A stretch of 52,165 nucleotides of DNA. Origin: Deltaproteobacteria bacterium. Its GTDB lineage: Bacteria > Myxococcota > B64-G9. The stretch spans positions 1 to 52,165 of the forward strand of contig JAFDKH010000008.1 of NCBI GenBank assembly GCA_019307065.1, given 5' to 3'. This document shows positions 1 to 9,399 of this stretch, piece by piece. The translations under genes were made by a program, and so were the position numbers. Numbering within the stretch: position 1 is the stretch's first letter; every line of letters starts with the position of its first letter. Below the pieces are notes generated by a model. It saw only the letters and a list, made by a program, of their open reading frames with translations. It was not told where the DNA came from and searched no databases.

Positions 1-56
1 AGTAGTCATATCAGAAGCTTACACAACCAGCCCCGCCGGATCAACTAAATTCGGAC

Positions 57-77
57 AATTCGAACACCGTTCGAATT
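57..77. terminator. perfect 9-bp hairpin after the small membrane-protein gene
   Basis: AATTCGAAC (57-65) is followed by a 3-nt loop and its exact complement GTTCGAATT (69-77). It lies 27 nt beyond the stop codon at 104 of the leftward gene set, so it could end that transcript or protect its 3' end. No T-run follows on the minus strand, so it is not a canonical intrinsic terminator. Confidence 0.4.
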
Positions 78-103
78 TCAGTGGACGTTGCTGAATATAC
101 GGA

Positions 104-304
104 TTAACGTAGAAAACCCCAAGTAACATAAGCAATTACAATTCCGGCGATCACGCCCAGCAGGAAAGTTCTTAGCGGGGTTACGAAGGCCGGTTTGCGT
201 TCAGGCGGATGGTTTTCGCCGAGCGCGTTTACCAGGCGGTCGCGTTCATCGGCGGTCAGTTCGCCGCGGGAACGTAGACTTTCGATTTTCAATTCGAGGG
301 CCAT
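104..304 (-). CDS. small single-pass membrane protein, 66 aa
   Basis: Unrecognised protein. Residues 1-40 are charged and probably helical, with LKIESLRSRGELTADERDRL resembling a short coiled or 'SHOCT-like' helix that often precedes a membrane segment. Residues 43-63 form one hydrophobic helix, so an N-in, C-terminally anchored topology is likely. The ATG at 302-304 lies 16 nt after the stop of the glycosyltransferase gene on the same strand, so the two are probably co-transcribed. Its role is unknown. An accessory to the envelope glycosyltransferase is only a guess from position. Confidence 0.6.
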   Translation of the reverse strand: MALELKIESLRSRGELTADERDRLVNALGENHPPERKPAFVTPLRTFLLGVIAGIVIAYVTWGFLR

Positions 305-320
305 GATTACGTTTGGGTTT

Positions 321-2495
321 CTACTTGAATATCAAAGTTCCGGCCCGAACCCGATTCGAGCCGTCCTGGGGGAAGCCGGGCAATACCTTCATACGCGGAT
401 CGCCCGAATAAAAACCAACATAGACCGTAAAACGTCCGGGCGAGAATTCGATTGGAATCTTTAATTTGATCTTGTCCCGGATAATATCGTCTTTCATCCA
501 GCGGTCGGTTGTGAACAGCCCTTTTAAAGGATAGTGGTCGCCGTGAATGCGATGAAACTCGTGCCCATGTCCGTCGATGTGTACGAACACCTGCCAGCTC
601 TTGCCGATTGGCTTGAGGCATTTCCAATATAGGGTCAACTCGAATTCATCGCCGATTTCAGGGGATTCAGGCTCGACGTCATAGCCCAAGAAAGCGGCCC
701 CTTCTTGGAATTCGGCCAGGAGTGGGTGAGATATTTCGGGCGGCTCGCTAAAGACGTTTTCAGACAACGGGTTTTGGTCTTCGACTCCGGGATCGAGCCG
801 ATTGGAGGCCAGCGTGTAGCGTATATTACTGCCGGGCAGAACATGTAAGTGTTTGCCGGTGGCGACCCGGGCGGCCCGATCGACAGCCGCGAAGCCGTCA
901 CTGACTGCGATGATGAACATGCGTTTGTCTTGTTTGAGGATATTTCTAACAGCAGTTTCGGAAGAGAGCTTGATGATTGTGTCGGCTGAGTAGAAGACTT
1001 CCCCGCGCCAGTTCATTTGGTATTGATACAACTTTTCGCCCGGTTTGGCGTATTTCGCATATGAATCAAACAGATCTTGTTGGGACATGGTGTGACCCAG
1101 GGCCGGCTGGTAAAACCAGGCCAGTAGCAGAGCACATACTCCGCCCAGGCCGCCCAGGGCATAACTGACCCATTTGTGGTCCTTGATGAAACGAACAACG
1201 ACCAAGGTGCTGCCAACCGCGGCCGCAATCCCGAACAATATCCAGCGCGGATACGACTCATTGGGCAAGGGGCGGTCATAGGCATAGGAATGCAGGTTGG
1301 ATAAATGCGCCTGGGAAGAAACGATGTCGTTGGTCACCATGGCCAATACCAGCACACCCAGCGGCCCGAGAATCAACCAACCGGTTTTATTCCTTTCAGC
1401 TAATGCCAGACCGGTCAGAATGGCAAGCGGCGGCAAAGCCGGAAAGACGTAATGGTGAAACTTGGTCACAATCAATGTGAAAGTTGCAAAAGTTACGACA
1501 AACCAGACCAGCAAGAAAAGATCCAACTTGCGTCGGGCGCATTCTGGTTCGAGCAGCGCTGGTTGGCCTGGAGGTCTAGGTTTCAAAGAGCCGAGCTTCG
1601 AAACGATCCGGCCGAAAGCCACCGGCAGCAAGGCCACCCAGGGGAAGAAGCCGTAACCCATTTGCTTGATAAAATAGTCGAAGGTGGCTCGATCGCCGTG
1701 TACGCCGGTAAAGGCCCGCTGAACGTTATGATGAATGAAAAACTCGTTGTAGAATTTGGCCTTGTACATGACCAGCATGGTTACGTACCAGGGAGCCGCG
1801 ATTAGGAAAAAAAGCGGAATGCCCAGATGAAGCTTGACCTTTTTCAGGACCCGCCAATCGCCGCTCAGCAGCAAATAGGCGAGCACAACCAAGATAGGTA
1901 TTGCCAGGCCGATCGGGGTTTTGCCCAGGGCCGCTAAGGCTGCAAAAATGTAAATACCGAGTACATCGCGCAGCTTGGGCTGCTTGCTAATGGCAACAAT
2001 CATGAAACACGACAGCGATCCGAGAATGAAGACACAAAAAACAATGTCGGTTATGGCCTGGCGCGCAATAAAAAAATAAAAAGGGCAGGTGGCCATGACG
2101 ACTGCGGCCCAGAGTCCCTTGCGCGGGCTGGTTGTGCGGGCCACCATCCGATAGGCTAGATAAACGCCGAGGATTCCGATCAGGGCGAACGGAATCCGGG
2201 CAGCCAGAGCACAAACACCGAACAGCTTGAAGCTGCCGGCCATCATCCAGAAGATCAGGACCGGCTTGGAAAAAAACAGTTCGTGACGCCAACGAGGCGT
2301 AAGCCAATCACCGTCGACCACCATCCGGCGAGCCACCTCGGCATAGTGGGTTTCCCAAGGATCCCACAGGCCCGAACTGCCTAAAAAGGGCAGGATTATT
2401 GCCGCTCCGATCAAGACCGCCCAGGTCCCCGGGCTGCGCAGCAGCCGGGCGGCTTCGGCGGGTAAACGAGATAATCTGGAACCTAACTCGAACAC
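321..2495 (-). CDS. ArnT/PMT-type membrane glycosyltransferase (GT39/GT83 clan), 724 aa
   Basis: GT-C fold glycosyltransferase expected to move a sugar from a polyprenyl-phosphate donor to an envelope acceptor at the outer face of the inner membrane. After the first membrane helix (about residues 27-44) comes the family's first periplasmic loop, DPWETHYAEVARRM (acidic catalytic region, about 46-59), then WLTPRW and a long series of membrane helices to about residue 450. The last 180 residues are soluble. They contain LYWKCLKPIGKSWQVFVHID and a beta-sandwich-like tail often attached to such enzymes. The start is GTG (2493-2495), one base after the TGA of the upstream glutamine-synthetase gene, so translation is probably coupled. 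Donor and acceptor cannot be read from the sequence. Confidence 0.85.
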   Translation of the reverse strand: MFELGSRLSRLPAEAARLLRSPGTWAVLIGAAIILPFLGSSGLWDPWETHYAEVARRMVVDGDWLTPRWRHELFFSKPVLIFWMMAGSFKLFGVCALAARIPFALIGILGVYLAYRMVARTTSPRKGLWAAVVMATCPFYFFIARQAITDIVFCVFILGSLSCFMIVAISKQPKLRDVLGIYIFAALAALGKTPIGLAIPILVVLAYLLLSGDWRVLKKVKLHLGIPLFFLIAAPWYVTMLVMYKAKFYNEFFIHHNVQRAFTGVHGDRATFDYFIKQMGYGFFPWVALLPVAFGRIVSKLGSLKPRPPGQPALLEPECARRKLDLFLLVWFVVTFATFTLIVTKFHHYVFPALPPLAILTGLALAERNKTGWLILGPLGVLVLAMVTNDIVSSQAHLSNLHSYAYDRPLPNESYPRWILFGIAAAVGSTLVVVRFIKDHKWVSYALGGLGGVCALLLAWFYQPALGHTMSQQDLFDSYAKYAKPGEKLYQYQMNWRGEVFYSADTIIKLSSETAVRNILKQDKRMFIIAVSDGFAAVDRAARVATGKHLHVLPGSNIRYTLASNRLDPGVEDQNPLSENVFSEPPEISHPLLAEFQEGAAFLGYDVEPESPEIGDEFELTLYWKCLKPIGKSWQVFVHIDGHGHEFHRIHGDHYPLKGLFTTDRWMKDDIIRDKIKLKIPIEFSPGRFTVYVGFYSGDPRMKVLPGFPQDGSNRVRAGTLIFK

Positions 2496-2496
2496 T

Positions 2497-3858
2497 TCAG
2501 ATTCTTTCGAAATAGCGGCGCAACTCTGCGTCGGTCACCATATTATCCAGGGTAGCCAACTCCAGTTCGGCCAGCAATTTATAGTGCCCGACGATGTCTT
2601 CACCGAAAGCCTCAATAGCCAGAGTCGAGTCTGCCAAGGTCTTGATCGCTTCCGCCATTGTAGTCGGCACTCGCTCGACACCCTCGGTTTTATAGGCGTT
2701 GCCGTGAACCGGTTCGACAAGTTTCATTTTCCGGCTGATTCCATCCAGCCCGGCGGCCAGGGTTGCGGCGAAGGCCAGGTATGGATTGACGTCGGCCCCG
2801 GGAATGCGGTTTTCGATTCGCTGAGATTTGCCGTGCCCGACAACTCTGAACCCACAAGTCCGATTGTCGGTATCCCAGGCCACACTGACCGGAGCAAAAC
2901 TGTTCGAGCGATAGCGCTTGTACGAGTTGACAGTCGGCGCAAAAAACAATGACAGCTGACTAGCGTGCTTCATGCAACCGGCCAGGAAAGAGCGGAAAGT
3001 ATCTGAGGGCTGATCTTTTTTAGGATCCCAGAAAAGGTTACGGCCGTCGGCGGCATGCAAACTAGTGTGAATATGACAAGAACTGCCGGCCATCAAGTGA
3101 GATACTTTGGCCATAAAGGTTGCCGAAACATTGTGTTGGCTGGCGAGTAGTTTGACACCCTCTTTAAAGACCACATGCCGGTCGGCCATTTCGAGGGCGT
3201 CGGCGTAGCGCAGATTGACTTCGTGCTGGCCACGTCCCCATTCACCCTTGCTGCTCTCAATCGGAATCGAGGCCCTGGGCATCAAGTTGCGTACCTGGCG
3301 CAAGAAGTCTTCGTCCTTGGTGGTGCCCAGAATATGATAATCGATCAGATATGGGGTGGTCGGAGTGAGATCGCGATAGTCGGACTCGGCTAAATCCTGA
3401 GGAGTTGACTGAAACAAATAGAATTCCAGCTCCGAGGCGGTTTCTGGAAAAAATCCTTGTTGCCGACAGGCCTCGATTTGACGCTGAAGAATCCGACGCG
3501 GGCTCTGTTCGATAGGTTTTCCATCCTCATGAAACAAATCGCATAGCACCAGGGCGCTGCCTTCCAGCCAGGGCACCAGCCGCAATGTCGACGGGTCCGG
3601 CTTCATGGTCATGTCCCCGTAGCCGGAGTCCCAACTGGAAAAATCAAAACCAGGTAAAGGTTCGAGCTCCATATCGCTAGTCAGCAGGTAGTCGCAGGCG
3701 TGGATTTCCGAATCCAGGATTCGTTCGTAGAAATAGTCAGCCGGAATCCGTTTTCCCATCAGGCGGCCATAATGATCAGGAAAGGCCACGATGACTGTGT
3801 CGATGCTGCCGTCTTTTATCAGGGGGCCTAGATCAATTGTCTGAGAGGATTCTTTCAT
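2497..3858 (-). CDS. glutamine synthetase family protein (GlnA/PuuA-like ligase), 453 aa
   Basis: Cytosolic ATP-dependent ligase joining an amine or ammonia to the gamma-carboxyl of glutamate. Family landmarks run in order: an N-terminal beta-grasp with DHYGRLMGKRI, the metal-binding stretch SELEFYLFQ (about residue 140), GEWGRGQHEVNLRYADAL, HIHTSLH, and C-terminal NSYKRYRSNSFAPVSVAWDTD followed by RIENRIPGADVNPYLA. The length of 453 is nearer to gamma-glutamylpolyamine synthetases and other non-canonical glutamine synthetases than to standard GlnA (about 470). The YRSNSFAPV segment also argues for the wider 'type III/PuuA-like' group, so nitrogen assimilation is not assured. It heads a leftward unit with the glycosyltransferase, an odd pairing. 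The ATG at 3856-3858 has a weak purine-rich stretch upstream. Confidence 0.85.
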   Translation of the reverse strand: MKESSQTIDLGPLIKDGSIDTVIVAFPDHYGRLMGKRIPADYFYERILDSEIHACDYLLTSDMELEPLPGFDFSSWDSGYGDMTMKPDPSTLRLVPWLEGSALVLCDLFHEDGKPIEQSPRRILQRQIEACRQQGFFPETASELEFYLFQSTPQDLAESDYRDLTPTTPYLIDYHILGTTKDEDFLRQVRNLMPRASIPIESSKGEWGRGQHEVNLRYADALEMADRHVVFKEGVKLLASQHNVSATFMAKVSHLMAGSSCHIHTSLHAADGRNLFWDPKKDQPSDTFRSFLAGCMKHASQLSLFFAPTVNSYKRYRSNSFAPVSVAWDTDNRTCGFRVVGHGKSQRIENRIPGADVNPYLAFAATLAAGLDGISRKMKLVEPVHGNAYKTEGVERVPTTMAEAIKTLADSTLAIEAFGEDIVGHYKLLAELELATLDNMVTDAELRRYFERI

Positions 3859-3946
3859 GATCGATTCCTTGTGCGTGCGAATTCTAGAGTATGGTGTAGC
3901 ACCCTTGGCCCGCTGTAATCAAGGCGGCATCTGCTGAAATAAAACT

Positions 3947-3985
3947 GTGTAAAGTGGGCTTACAAAAAGGTGTTTCTATTTACAC
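3947..3985. promoter_or_regulatory. spaced inverted repeat, candidate activator site
   Basis: GTGTAAA (3947-3953) and TTTACAC (3979-3985) are exact complements separated by 25 nt. They lie about 75-115 bp upstream of the sigma-54 promoter at 4061, the usual distance for an enhancer-binding activator. The assignment is inferred from position and symmetry only. Confidence 0.4.
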
Positions 3986-4060
3986 GTTCTGACCGGCCAA
4001 GATCATACCTAATCCCCAAAAATTACTGAATTAACCGAGCGTTACGAGCCGAGCTGATCG

Positions 4061-4076
4061 TGGCACTTTAGTTGCA
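4061..4076 (+). promoter_or_regulatory. sigma-54 (-24/-12) promoter of the NlpC/P60-like gene
   Basis: TGGCACTTTAGTTGCA matches the RpoN consensus TGGCACG-N4-TTGCA at all the key positions, with GG and GC exactly 10 nt apart. Transcription should start near 4088, leaving a 64-nt leader before the ATG at 4152. It points away from the neighbouring glutamine-synthetase gene. Confidence 0.75.
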
Positions 4077-4151
4077 ACGTAGTCATCTCAAACACAAACC
4101 GGCCCTCGGACTGGTGTTTGAGTGCGCCATTTGAGAAAGGAAGGGTGCAAA

Positions 4152-4940
4152 ATGAGATCCATTCGAATGCTGTGGTTTGCTTGTGGTTTCTCGATTTTAT
4201 TCTTGCACGGCCAGCTGAAGGCGGCCCAAAGCGTCGCGCCAAAAACGCTCAGTGCCAAGAGTACCTTCGAACAGGTCAACGAGTTCCCAGTCAAACTGGC
4301 CAGTATACAAGCGACACAGAAAGTGTTAGCCGGACAATGGAACAAGGCCCGCACAGCCAAGGAGAAGCAGAAAGTTATCAAGCGCGCCAGGAAATTCGTG
4401 GTCAAGAGCATCGTCGAAGACATTTTCCCGGTCTGGATGGGCACGCCCTGGCATATGGGCGAAGATGACGATGCGCTGATGCCTCACCAGGCCGGCAAAC
4501 GCGTGTCCTGCTCCATGTTCGTCACAGCTGTTTTACAAAATATAGGCCTGCGCCTGGATTCGAGATTGCGCTGGGCCGAGGCGCCGGCGTTGTATATTCA
4601 GCGTTCCTTAGCTCCCAAGCGCCAGGATCTGCAGCGCTATCTCAGCATTGAACCGAAGAAGCTTGCTCAGAAATTGGGCCGTCTCGACGATGGCTTGTAT
4701 GTGATCGGGCTGAATTGCCATGTTGGTTTCATCCTGGTTGAAAACGGCCAAGCCCGTTTTGTGCACTCGAACTACGTCGAACCCGCAGAAGGGGTAACCG
4801 ACGAACCGGTTGCCGAGTCAGCTGCGATTGCCAACTCGCAGACTACCGGGTACTGGGTTACACCGGCATTCCAAGACGAGCGCTTGATTAGATACTGGCT
4901 AACCGGTACACAGGTGCCTTTGCAGAAGCTGGGACAGTGA
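4152..4940 (+). CDS. secreted NlpC/P60-like (papain-fold) protein, 262 aa
   Basis: Probably a periplasmic cysteine peptidase or amidase acting on peptidoglycan peptides. A signal peptide covers about residues 1-25 and ends near LKAAQ. The fold is suggested by VSCSMFVTAVLQNIG with Cys120, matching the 'DCSGFV...G' nucleophile block of NlpC/P60 proteins, and by HVGFILV with His190, matching the catalytic His strand. HSNY soon after may supply the third polar residue. The start at 4152 is preferred over the in-frame ATG 30 nt upstream because AGGAAGGG sits 6-13 nt before it and a signal peptide follows at once. A sigma-54 promoter lies upstream. The overall sequence is divergent, so enzymatic activity is likely but not certain. 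Confidence 0.65.
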   Translation: MRSIRMLWFACGFSILFLHGQLKAAQSVAPKTLSAKSTFEQVNEFPVKLASIQATQKVLAGQWNKARTAKEKQKVIKRARKFVVKSIVEDIFPVWMGTPWHMGEDDDALMPHQAGKRVSCSMFVTAVLQNIGLRLDSRLRWAEAPALYIQRSLAPKRQDLQRYLSIEPKKLAQKLGRLDDGLYVIGLNCHVGFILVENGQARFVHSNYVEPAEGVTDEPVAESAAIANSQTTGYWVTPAFQDERLIRYWLTGTQVPLQKLGQ

Positions 4941-4956
4941 GTTCAATAGCTGTTGG

Positions 4957-7788
4957 TTAGTACAGGAGTATGTTGCCGTCTCGGGCGAAGCAGGCGCGCA
5001 CCTCGCGGTTTAGATCAAGTTCGATAGAGGGCCAGGCTTGATCTTGCGGACCTAGCTCTTTGTAAACCCAGTAGCTCTGCCCGTTCTCTCCGATGACTTC
5101 GATTGAGCTGCCGTGCCGATTGAGCAGGTAGGCCGTGTCGGAAGAAGGATCGTAGGTAAGATCGAAGTATGTCAGCCCGCTGCTCTCGACCGCCGACAAG
5201 CTCCAGTTGTTGCTTCCCAGGCGATGGTAGATCCCGTCAACGTGAATCACCAATGGCTGATCGGCGTCGTCAAGGGTCAGGCGGCTGGCATCGAGGTCAT
5301 AATAATATGCACCAGATTCTTCCGGGATGATGATTTCCGAGGTGCTCCAGCTGGCACCGCTGCGAACTGCGTAGATCAGATCTCCAAAGTCGTTCCAGCT
5401 ACTGTTTTCATAGCGACCGCTTATTGTGGCGTGCCGGGTGCCGTCGGTTTCAATTGCGAAACCTCCTGCGTAGGCGTAGTTGTTGCTTGGACCCCGCGTC
5501 TCGGTGTAAACAGTCACCTTGTTCCAGGATGACGCAATCGAGCAGTTGCCGCTACAGGCCGCGTGTTTGACCGAGTCTGTTGAGCTTGCGGTGTACAAGA
5601 TCTCCGGTTTGTCAGTTGCCGGATTGATTTTCAAGGTGAGATCCATCTCCCCCCGATCGGCCGCCTGATCGATCGAAACGAGGTCCCAGTCGAGACCGGT
5701 TTTCTGAGCATAGCGCAGCCAGGTCTCGCCGCTGGCATCTATGAGTAAGTAGGCCATGTGAATCACGCTGTTGCTGTCGACGTCCAGGCTGACATGAATG
5801 CCCGCGTCACCGCCGATGTCGAGGCCGAAACCTTCGACCGTTTCGATGACGAAGGTGCCGTCGATTTGCTGGGTGGCCAGGCGTACTCCCGGATGGGTGT
5901 TGTTACGATAGGCAACTAAAGCGAGATTATCGGTGTCGAACCCCAAGCTGCAGAAATTTCCCAGCCAGTCGCGACTGTCTTCGACTACCTCGGCGCTGCG
6001 GATGAATGGGCTGATATTTATCGGGTGGCTCGTGTCGGCATCCGCATCGTCGTTATCATAGACGGTCAGAGTCACGCTGTAGGGGCCCTCGTTTTGATAG
6101 GTGTGTTCGGCGCTTGAATCGGGGCCGTCCTGGACCGGGCTGCCGTCACCGAAATCGAAGACATAGCGGACGATTGTTCCGTCTTCGTCGGATGACCCGG
6201 AGCCGTCTAATATTACTACTGTACGTGCCATGGCATCGCTCGGGCCGGTCAGCCGGGCGGTGGGAGGCAAGTTCTCAATTTGCTGGGGGGTGATGGTCAG
6301 CAAGATGGTATCTTGATCGAAGGCCGCTTGAGAATCGAAGACAGTCAGGGTGATCGTATGTTGGCCTTCGGAAAGCGATGAGATGGTTAACGGCGAGCCG
6401 TTGCCGATCGAGCCATCCAGATCTGACGACCAGCTCAAAGACGGTCCGCTCAACTGGCCGTCTTCGGGATCAGTGCCAGTTCCGCTGAAGACGACTTGCT
6501 GGCCGCGCTCGAAACTTTCGCCGGTACCTGGCGTGACAATCTCGGCTACCGGCGGCTGGTTCTCGATCTTTTCGTTGATGCGAATATTGATCGAGGCAGT
6601 CCCGCTAGCCGAGCCCGAGTCGGTGGCTACCAGTCTGATCAAGTGCAGGCCGACCGACAGGTTGGAAATCGAAAACTCCTGGCCCTGGCCGATCTCGCCG
6701 TCTATGTCGGATGTCCAAACCAGGGCAGGGCCGCTCAGACTACCGTCTTCGGCATCAACGGCCTGGCCCTGAAAAGTGATTTCTTGCTCTTCTTCGAAGC
6801 TCGAGCCGTCGACCGGTGCCAGGATGGTTACTTCAGGGGCCGTATTACCGGCCGGGTTGACCGAAACCGTGACAAGAGCGGTCCCGGTTTTGCCGCCCGA
6901 GTCGGTGGCCGTGAGGCTTATGGCATGAACGCCAAGCGACAAAACAACGTTGTTCTGCCCGCCGGCACCCAAATCACCGTTGATGTCGGATGCCCAGGCC
7001 AGGGCGTTACCGGTCAGCGGTCCGTCTTCATCGTCGTTGGCGCTGCCGGAAAGTTGGACCTGCTGACCTTCTTCGAAGGTCGCCCCGTCGACGGGAGACA
7101 AGATTGTCACCAGCGGGGCATGGTTCTGGCCGACAGGTACGATCTCGATTCCGACCGTCGCCCGACCGGCCAGGCCCTGGCCGTCCAGGGCGGTCAGGGT
7201 TAGCAGATGTTCGCCCAGTGTAAGGTTACTGACCGTAAGTTGCTGCCCGTTACCCAGCATTCCGTTTACATTGCTGGTCCAGGTCAGGGCCGAGCTCGAT
7301 AAGACACCCTCTTCGGGATCAGTCGCTTGCCCGTTAAGGTTTACTTGACTGCCTTGGTCGAACTGAAAGCCTTCGCCAGGCGCAAGAATCTCGGCGACAG
7401 GCGGCAGGTTCTGGGTTCGTGGATTGATCGTGATCGTGACGCTGTCAGAATCGGTCTGGCCGGTTTCGTTCTGGGCCAGCAGGCTGATCGTGTGCTGGCC
7501 GACAGACAAGTCGTTGCGAGTCAGGGTTTCACCGCTGCCCAACTCTCCATTGAGACTGGATGACCAATCGAGCATGTCTCCGGAAAGAGTACCGATTGCA
7601 TCACGGGCCTGACCCTGAAAGACAATCGAATCACCTTGGTCGAATTCGGCCCCATCGACAGGGACCAGGATTACGACTTCCAGATCGACCGAAGTCGTGC
7701 TACCGCACGAACAAGCGGGACAGATTCCCAGACTAAGTATCCAAAAAGCCGTTGCCCACAAGGGGCCGGCGCGTACCCACTGTTTCAT
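4957..7788 (-). CDS. surface lipoprotein with five Ig-like modules and a PKD domain, 943 aa
   Basis: The signal sequence ends in a Cys-rich ICPACSCG that can serve as a lipobox (about residue 26). Then come five tandem beta-sandwich modules of about 95 residues (roughly 33-120, 127-218, 222-313, 316-408, 412-505). Each has the pattern 'P.V.I..P..G..F..G..V.F.G.A.D.EDG.LSG..L.W.S...G.IG.G' and ends 'H.I.L.A.D'. A PKD domain follows (508-592, YVFDFGDGSP). The C-terminal 340 residues are a repeat-containing, probably propeller-like domain shared with the preceding gene. The two genes are 9 nt apart on the same strand and look like an operon. A long stalk carrying a binding head at the cell surface is inferred. 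The ligand is unknown. Confidence 0.75.
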   Translation of the reverse strand: MKQWVRAGPLWATAFWILSLGICPACSCGSTTSVDLEVVILVPVDGAEFDQGDSIVFQGQARDAIGTLSGDMLDWSSSLNGELGSGETLTRNDLSVGQHTISLLAQNETGQTDSDSVTITINPRTQNLPPVAEILAPGEGFQFDQGSQVNLNGQATDPEEGVLSSSALTWTSNVNGMLGNGQQLTVSNLTLGEHLLTLTALDGQGLAGRATVGIEIVPVGQNHAPLVTILSPVDGATFEEGQQVQLSGSANDDEDGPLTGNALAWASDINGDLGAGGQNNVVLSLGVHAISLTATDSGGKTGTALVTVSVNPAGNTAPEVTILAPVDGSSFEEEQEITFQGQAVDAEDGSLSGPALVWTSDIDGEIGQGQEFSISNLSVGLHLIRLVATDSGSASGTASINIRINEKIENQPPVAEIVTPGTGESFERGQQVVFSGTGTDPEDGQLSGPSLSWSSDLDGSIGNGSPLTISSLSEGQHTITLTVFDSQAAFDQDTILLTITPQQIENLPPTARLTGPSDAMARTVVILDGSGSSDEDGTIVRYVFDFGDGSPVQDGPDSSAEHTYQNEGPYSVTLTVYDNDDADADTSHPINISPFIRSAEVVEDSRDWLGNFCSLGFDTDNLALVAYRNNTHPGVRLATQQIDGTFVIETVEGFGLDIGGDAGIHVSLDVDSNSVIHMAYLLIDASGETWLRYAQKTGLDWDLVSIDQAADRGEMDLTLKINPATDKPEILYTASSTDSVKHAACSGNCSIASSWNKVTVYTETRGPSNNYAYAGGFAIETDGTRHATISGRYENSSWNDFGDLIYAVRSGASWSTSEIIIPEESGAYYYDLDASRLTLDDADQPLVIHVDGIYHRLGSNNWSLSAVESSGLTYFDLTYDPSSDTAYLLNRHGSSIEVIGENGQSYWVYKELGPQDQAWPSIELDLNREVRACFARDGNILLY

Positions 7789-7797
7789 GACGGGCCC

Positions 7798-9285
7798 CTA
7801 TTGGAACATCAAGACGCCGCCATCCACCCAACAGATATGGCCGTCACCGGCGGAGTCGACCGCAATCGAGGCCCTGGCCATCGCAGTAGTCGTGATACTA
7901 CCGATGTAGGTGTATTCGAAGTATCCGCGGCTGTTGGTCTTGACCAGTTCGAGCGCGCCGCCGTGCGGAGATGCGAGCCAAACAACTCCGGAAGAAGGCG
8001 GTGTGCGGCTTTGATCGCAATCGATATCGAAGCGAGCATATGAGCTGGTTTGGTCCAGACCGGACGACTCGACCTCGGATAGGCTCCAATTGTTGCTCGA
8101 CAGGCGATGGTAGACCCCATCAAAATGCAGGACCAAGGGACGATCGTCTCGATCCAGGGCCAGGCGGCTTGTATCACTGTCATAGTAATATGCGCCGGAT
8201 TCTTCCGGGATGATAGTTTCCGAGGTGCTCCAGCTTGCTCCGCTGCGAACTGCGTAGATCAGATCTCCAAAGTCGTTCCAACTGCTGTTTTCATAGCGAC
8301 CGCTAATTGTGGCGTGCCGGGTGCCGTCGGTTTCAATCGCGAAACCGCCGGCGTAGGCGCGGTTGTTGCTCGGACCTCGCGTCTCGGTGTAAACAGTCAC
8401 CTTGCTCCAGGATGAAGAGCTCAAGCAGTTGCCGCTGCAAACGGCGTGTTTTGCCGAGGCCGTTGAGCTCGAGTTGTACAAGATTTCGGGCATGTTGGTG
8501 GCCGGATTGATCTTCAAAGTCACATTGAAGTGTCCCCTGGTATCGCTAGAGTCGACGGTTACCAAGTCCCAGGTTGCGCCGGACTTGGTTGCGTAGTTGA
8601 GCGAGATGTCCGTTTGGTCGGTATATTGGGTAAGATAGGCGATGTGCACATTGCCGCTCGAGTCTAATGCCAATGATGCATTTTGGCCGGCAGCCCCGCC
8701 GATGTCGAGCCCGTAGCCTTCGATAGTTTCAATTTCCCACTGGTTGCCGTCGTGGAAGGCATAGTGCAGCGATGGGTGAGTCGTGTTGTGGAAAGCGATG
8801 TGCGGATTGTCGTTTGTATCTATCTCCAGCGAGCAATGATAGCCAACCGAATCTCTGATGTCCATGACGGCCCCGGAAGGCAGATCATAGGGTACCGCTA
8901 CACCGAATGCCCCGCGTACCAGGTTGCCGGCCGGGTCTACGGCTTCGATCTCGATTTCGGCCCGCCCGACAGGTTCGGTGGCGGTAAAAAATGTTCGTTG
9001 ACCTTCGCTGCGCGACAGCTTGCCCGAAGTTGCTTTCCAGTGGAAAGTGACATCACTACCTTCGGGGTCGCTGGCCAGGGCCTTGAGTTCCCAGGTTGAA
9101 CCTACCTGGAGGCTGGTAGGTCCGGAGATGCGCAAGACTCGCAGTCCGCTCGGAGCAAGATCGAGATCGCTTTGTACTTGTTCAAGCCCGTGAAGCGGAA
9201 TATTGTAGCCGTCCGTACCGCCACAAGCCGAAAACATGCCCACAAGACCTGCCAAGATAGCCGCTAAAAATAGCCGATTAATCAT
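7798..9285 (-). CDS. lipoprotein with one Ig-like module and the shared C-terminal domain, 495 aa
   Basis: Start chosen at 9285: TGGGAGGCAAGTGAC gives a good ribosome site just upstream, and the product opens with a lipoprotein signal ending in FSACGG. The longer in-frame start at 9336 would bury the signal. Residues of about 45-135 form one Ig/cadherin-like module with the motif LKALASDPEGSDVTFHW. The rest is the same domain that ends the downstream 943-residue protein, including YTETRGPSNN, YAGGFAIETDGTRHATISG, RSGASWSTSE and PEESGAYYYD. Part of that domain is about 91% identical in DNA between the two genes. Short-stalk and long-stalk versions of one surface protein are inferred. Confidence 0.7.
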   Translation of the reverse strand: MINRLFLAAILAGLVGMFSACGGTDGYNIPLHGLEQVQSDLDLAPSGLRVLRISGPTSLQVGSTWELKALASDPEGSDVTFHWKATSGKLSRSEGQRTFFTATEPVGRAEIEIEAVDPAGNLVRGAFGVAVPYDLPSGAVMDIRDSVGYHCSLEIDTNDNPHIAFHNTTHPSLHYAFHDGNQWEIETIEGYGLDIGGAAGQNASLALDSSGNVHIAYLTQYTDQTDISLNYATKSGATWDLVTVDSSDTRGHFNVTLKINPATNMPEILYNSSSTASAKHAVCSGNCLSSSSWSKVTVYTETRGPSNNRAYAGGFAIETDGTRHATISGRYENSSWNDFGDLIYAVRSGASWSTSETIIPEESGAYYYDSDTSRLALDRDDRPLVLHFDGVYHRLSSNNWSLSEVESSGLDQTSSYARFDIDCDQSRTPPSSGVVWLASPHGGALELVKTNSRGYFEYTYIGSITTTAMARASIAVDSAGDGHICWVDGGVLMFQ

Positions 9286-9399
9286 GTCACTTGCCTCCCA
9301 AAAGTTATTTAACCTGGTTTTTATGAATTCAATCACCCAATAATTAGATAGATCAATTCAAATATTCATACGGAATGATTTCTACGATTCAGGCCGGGG

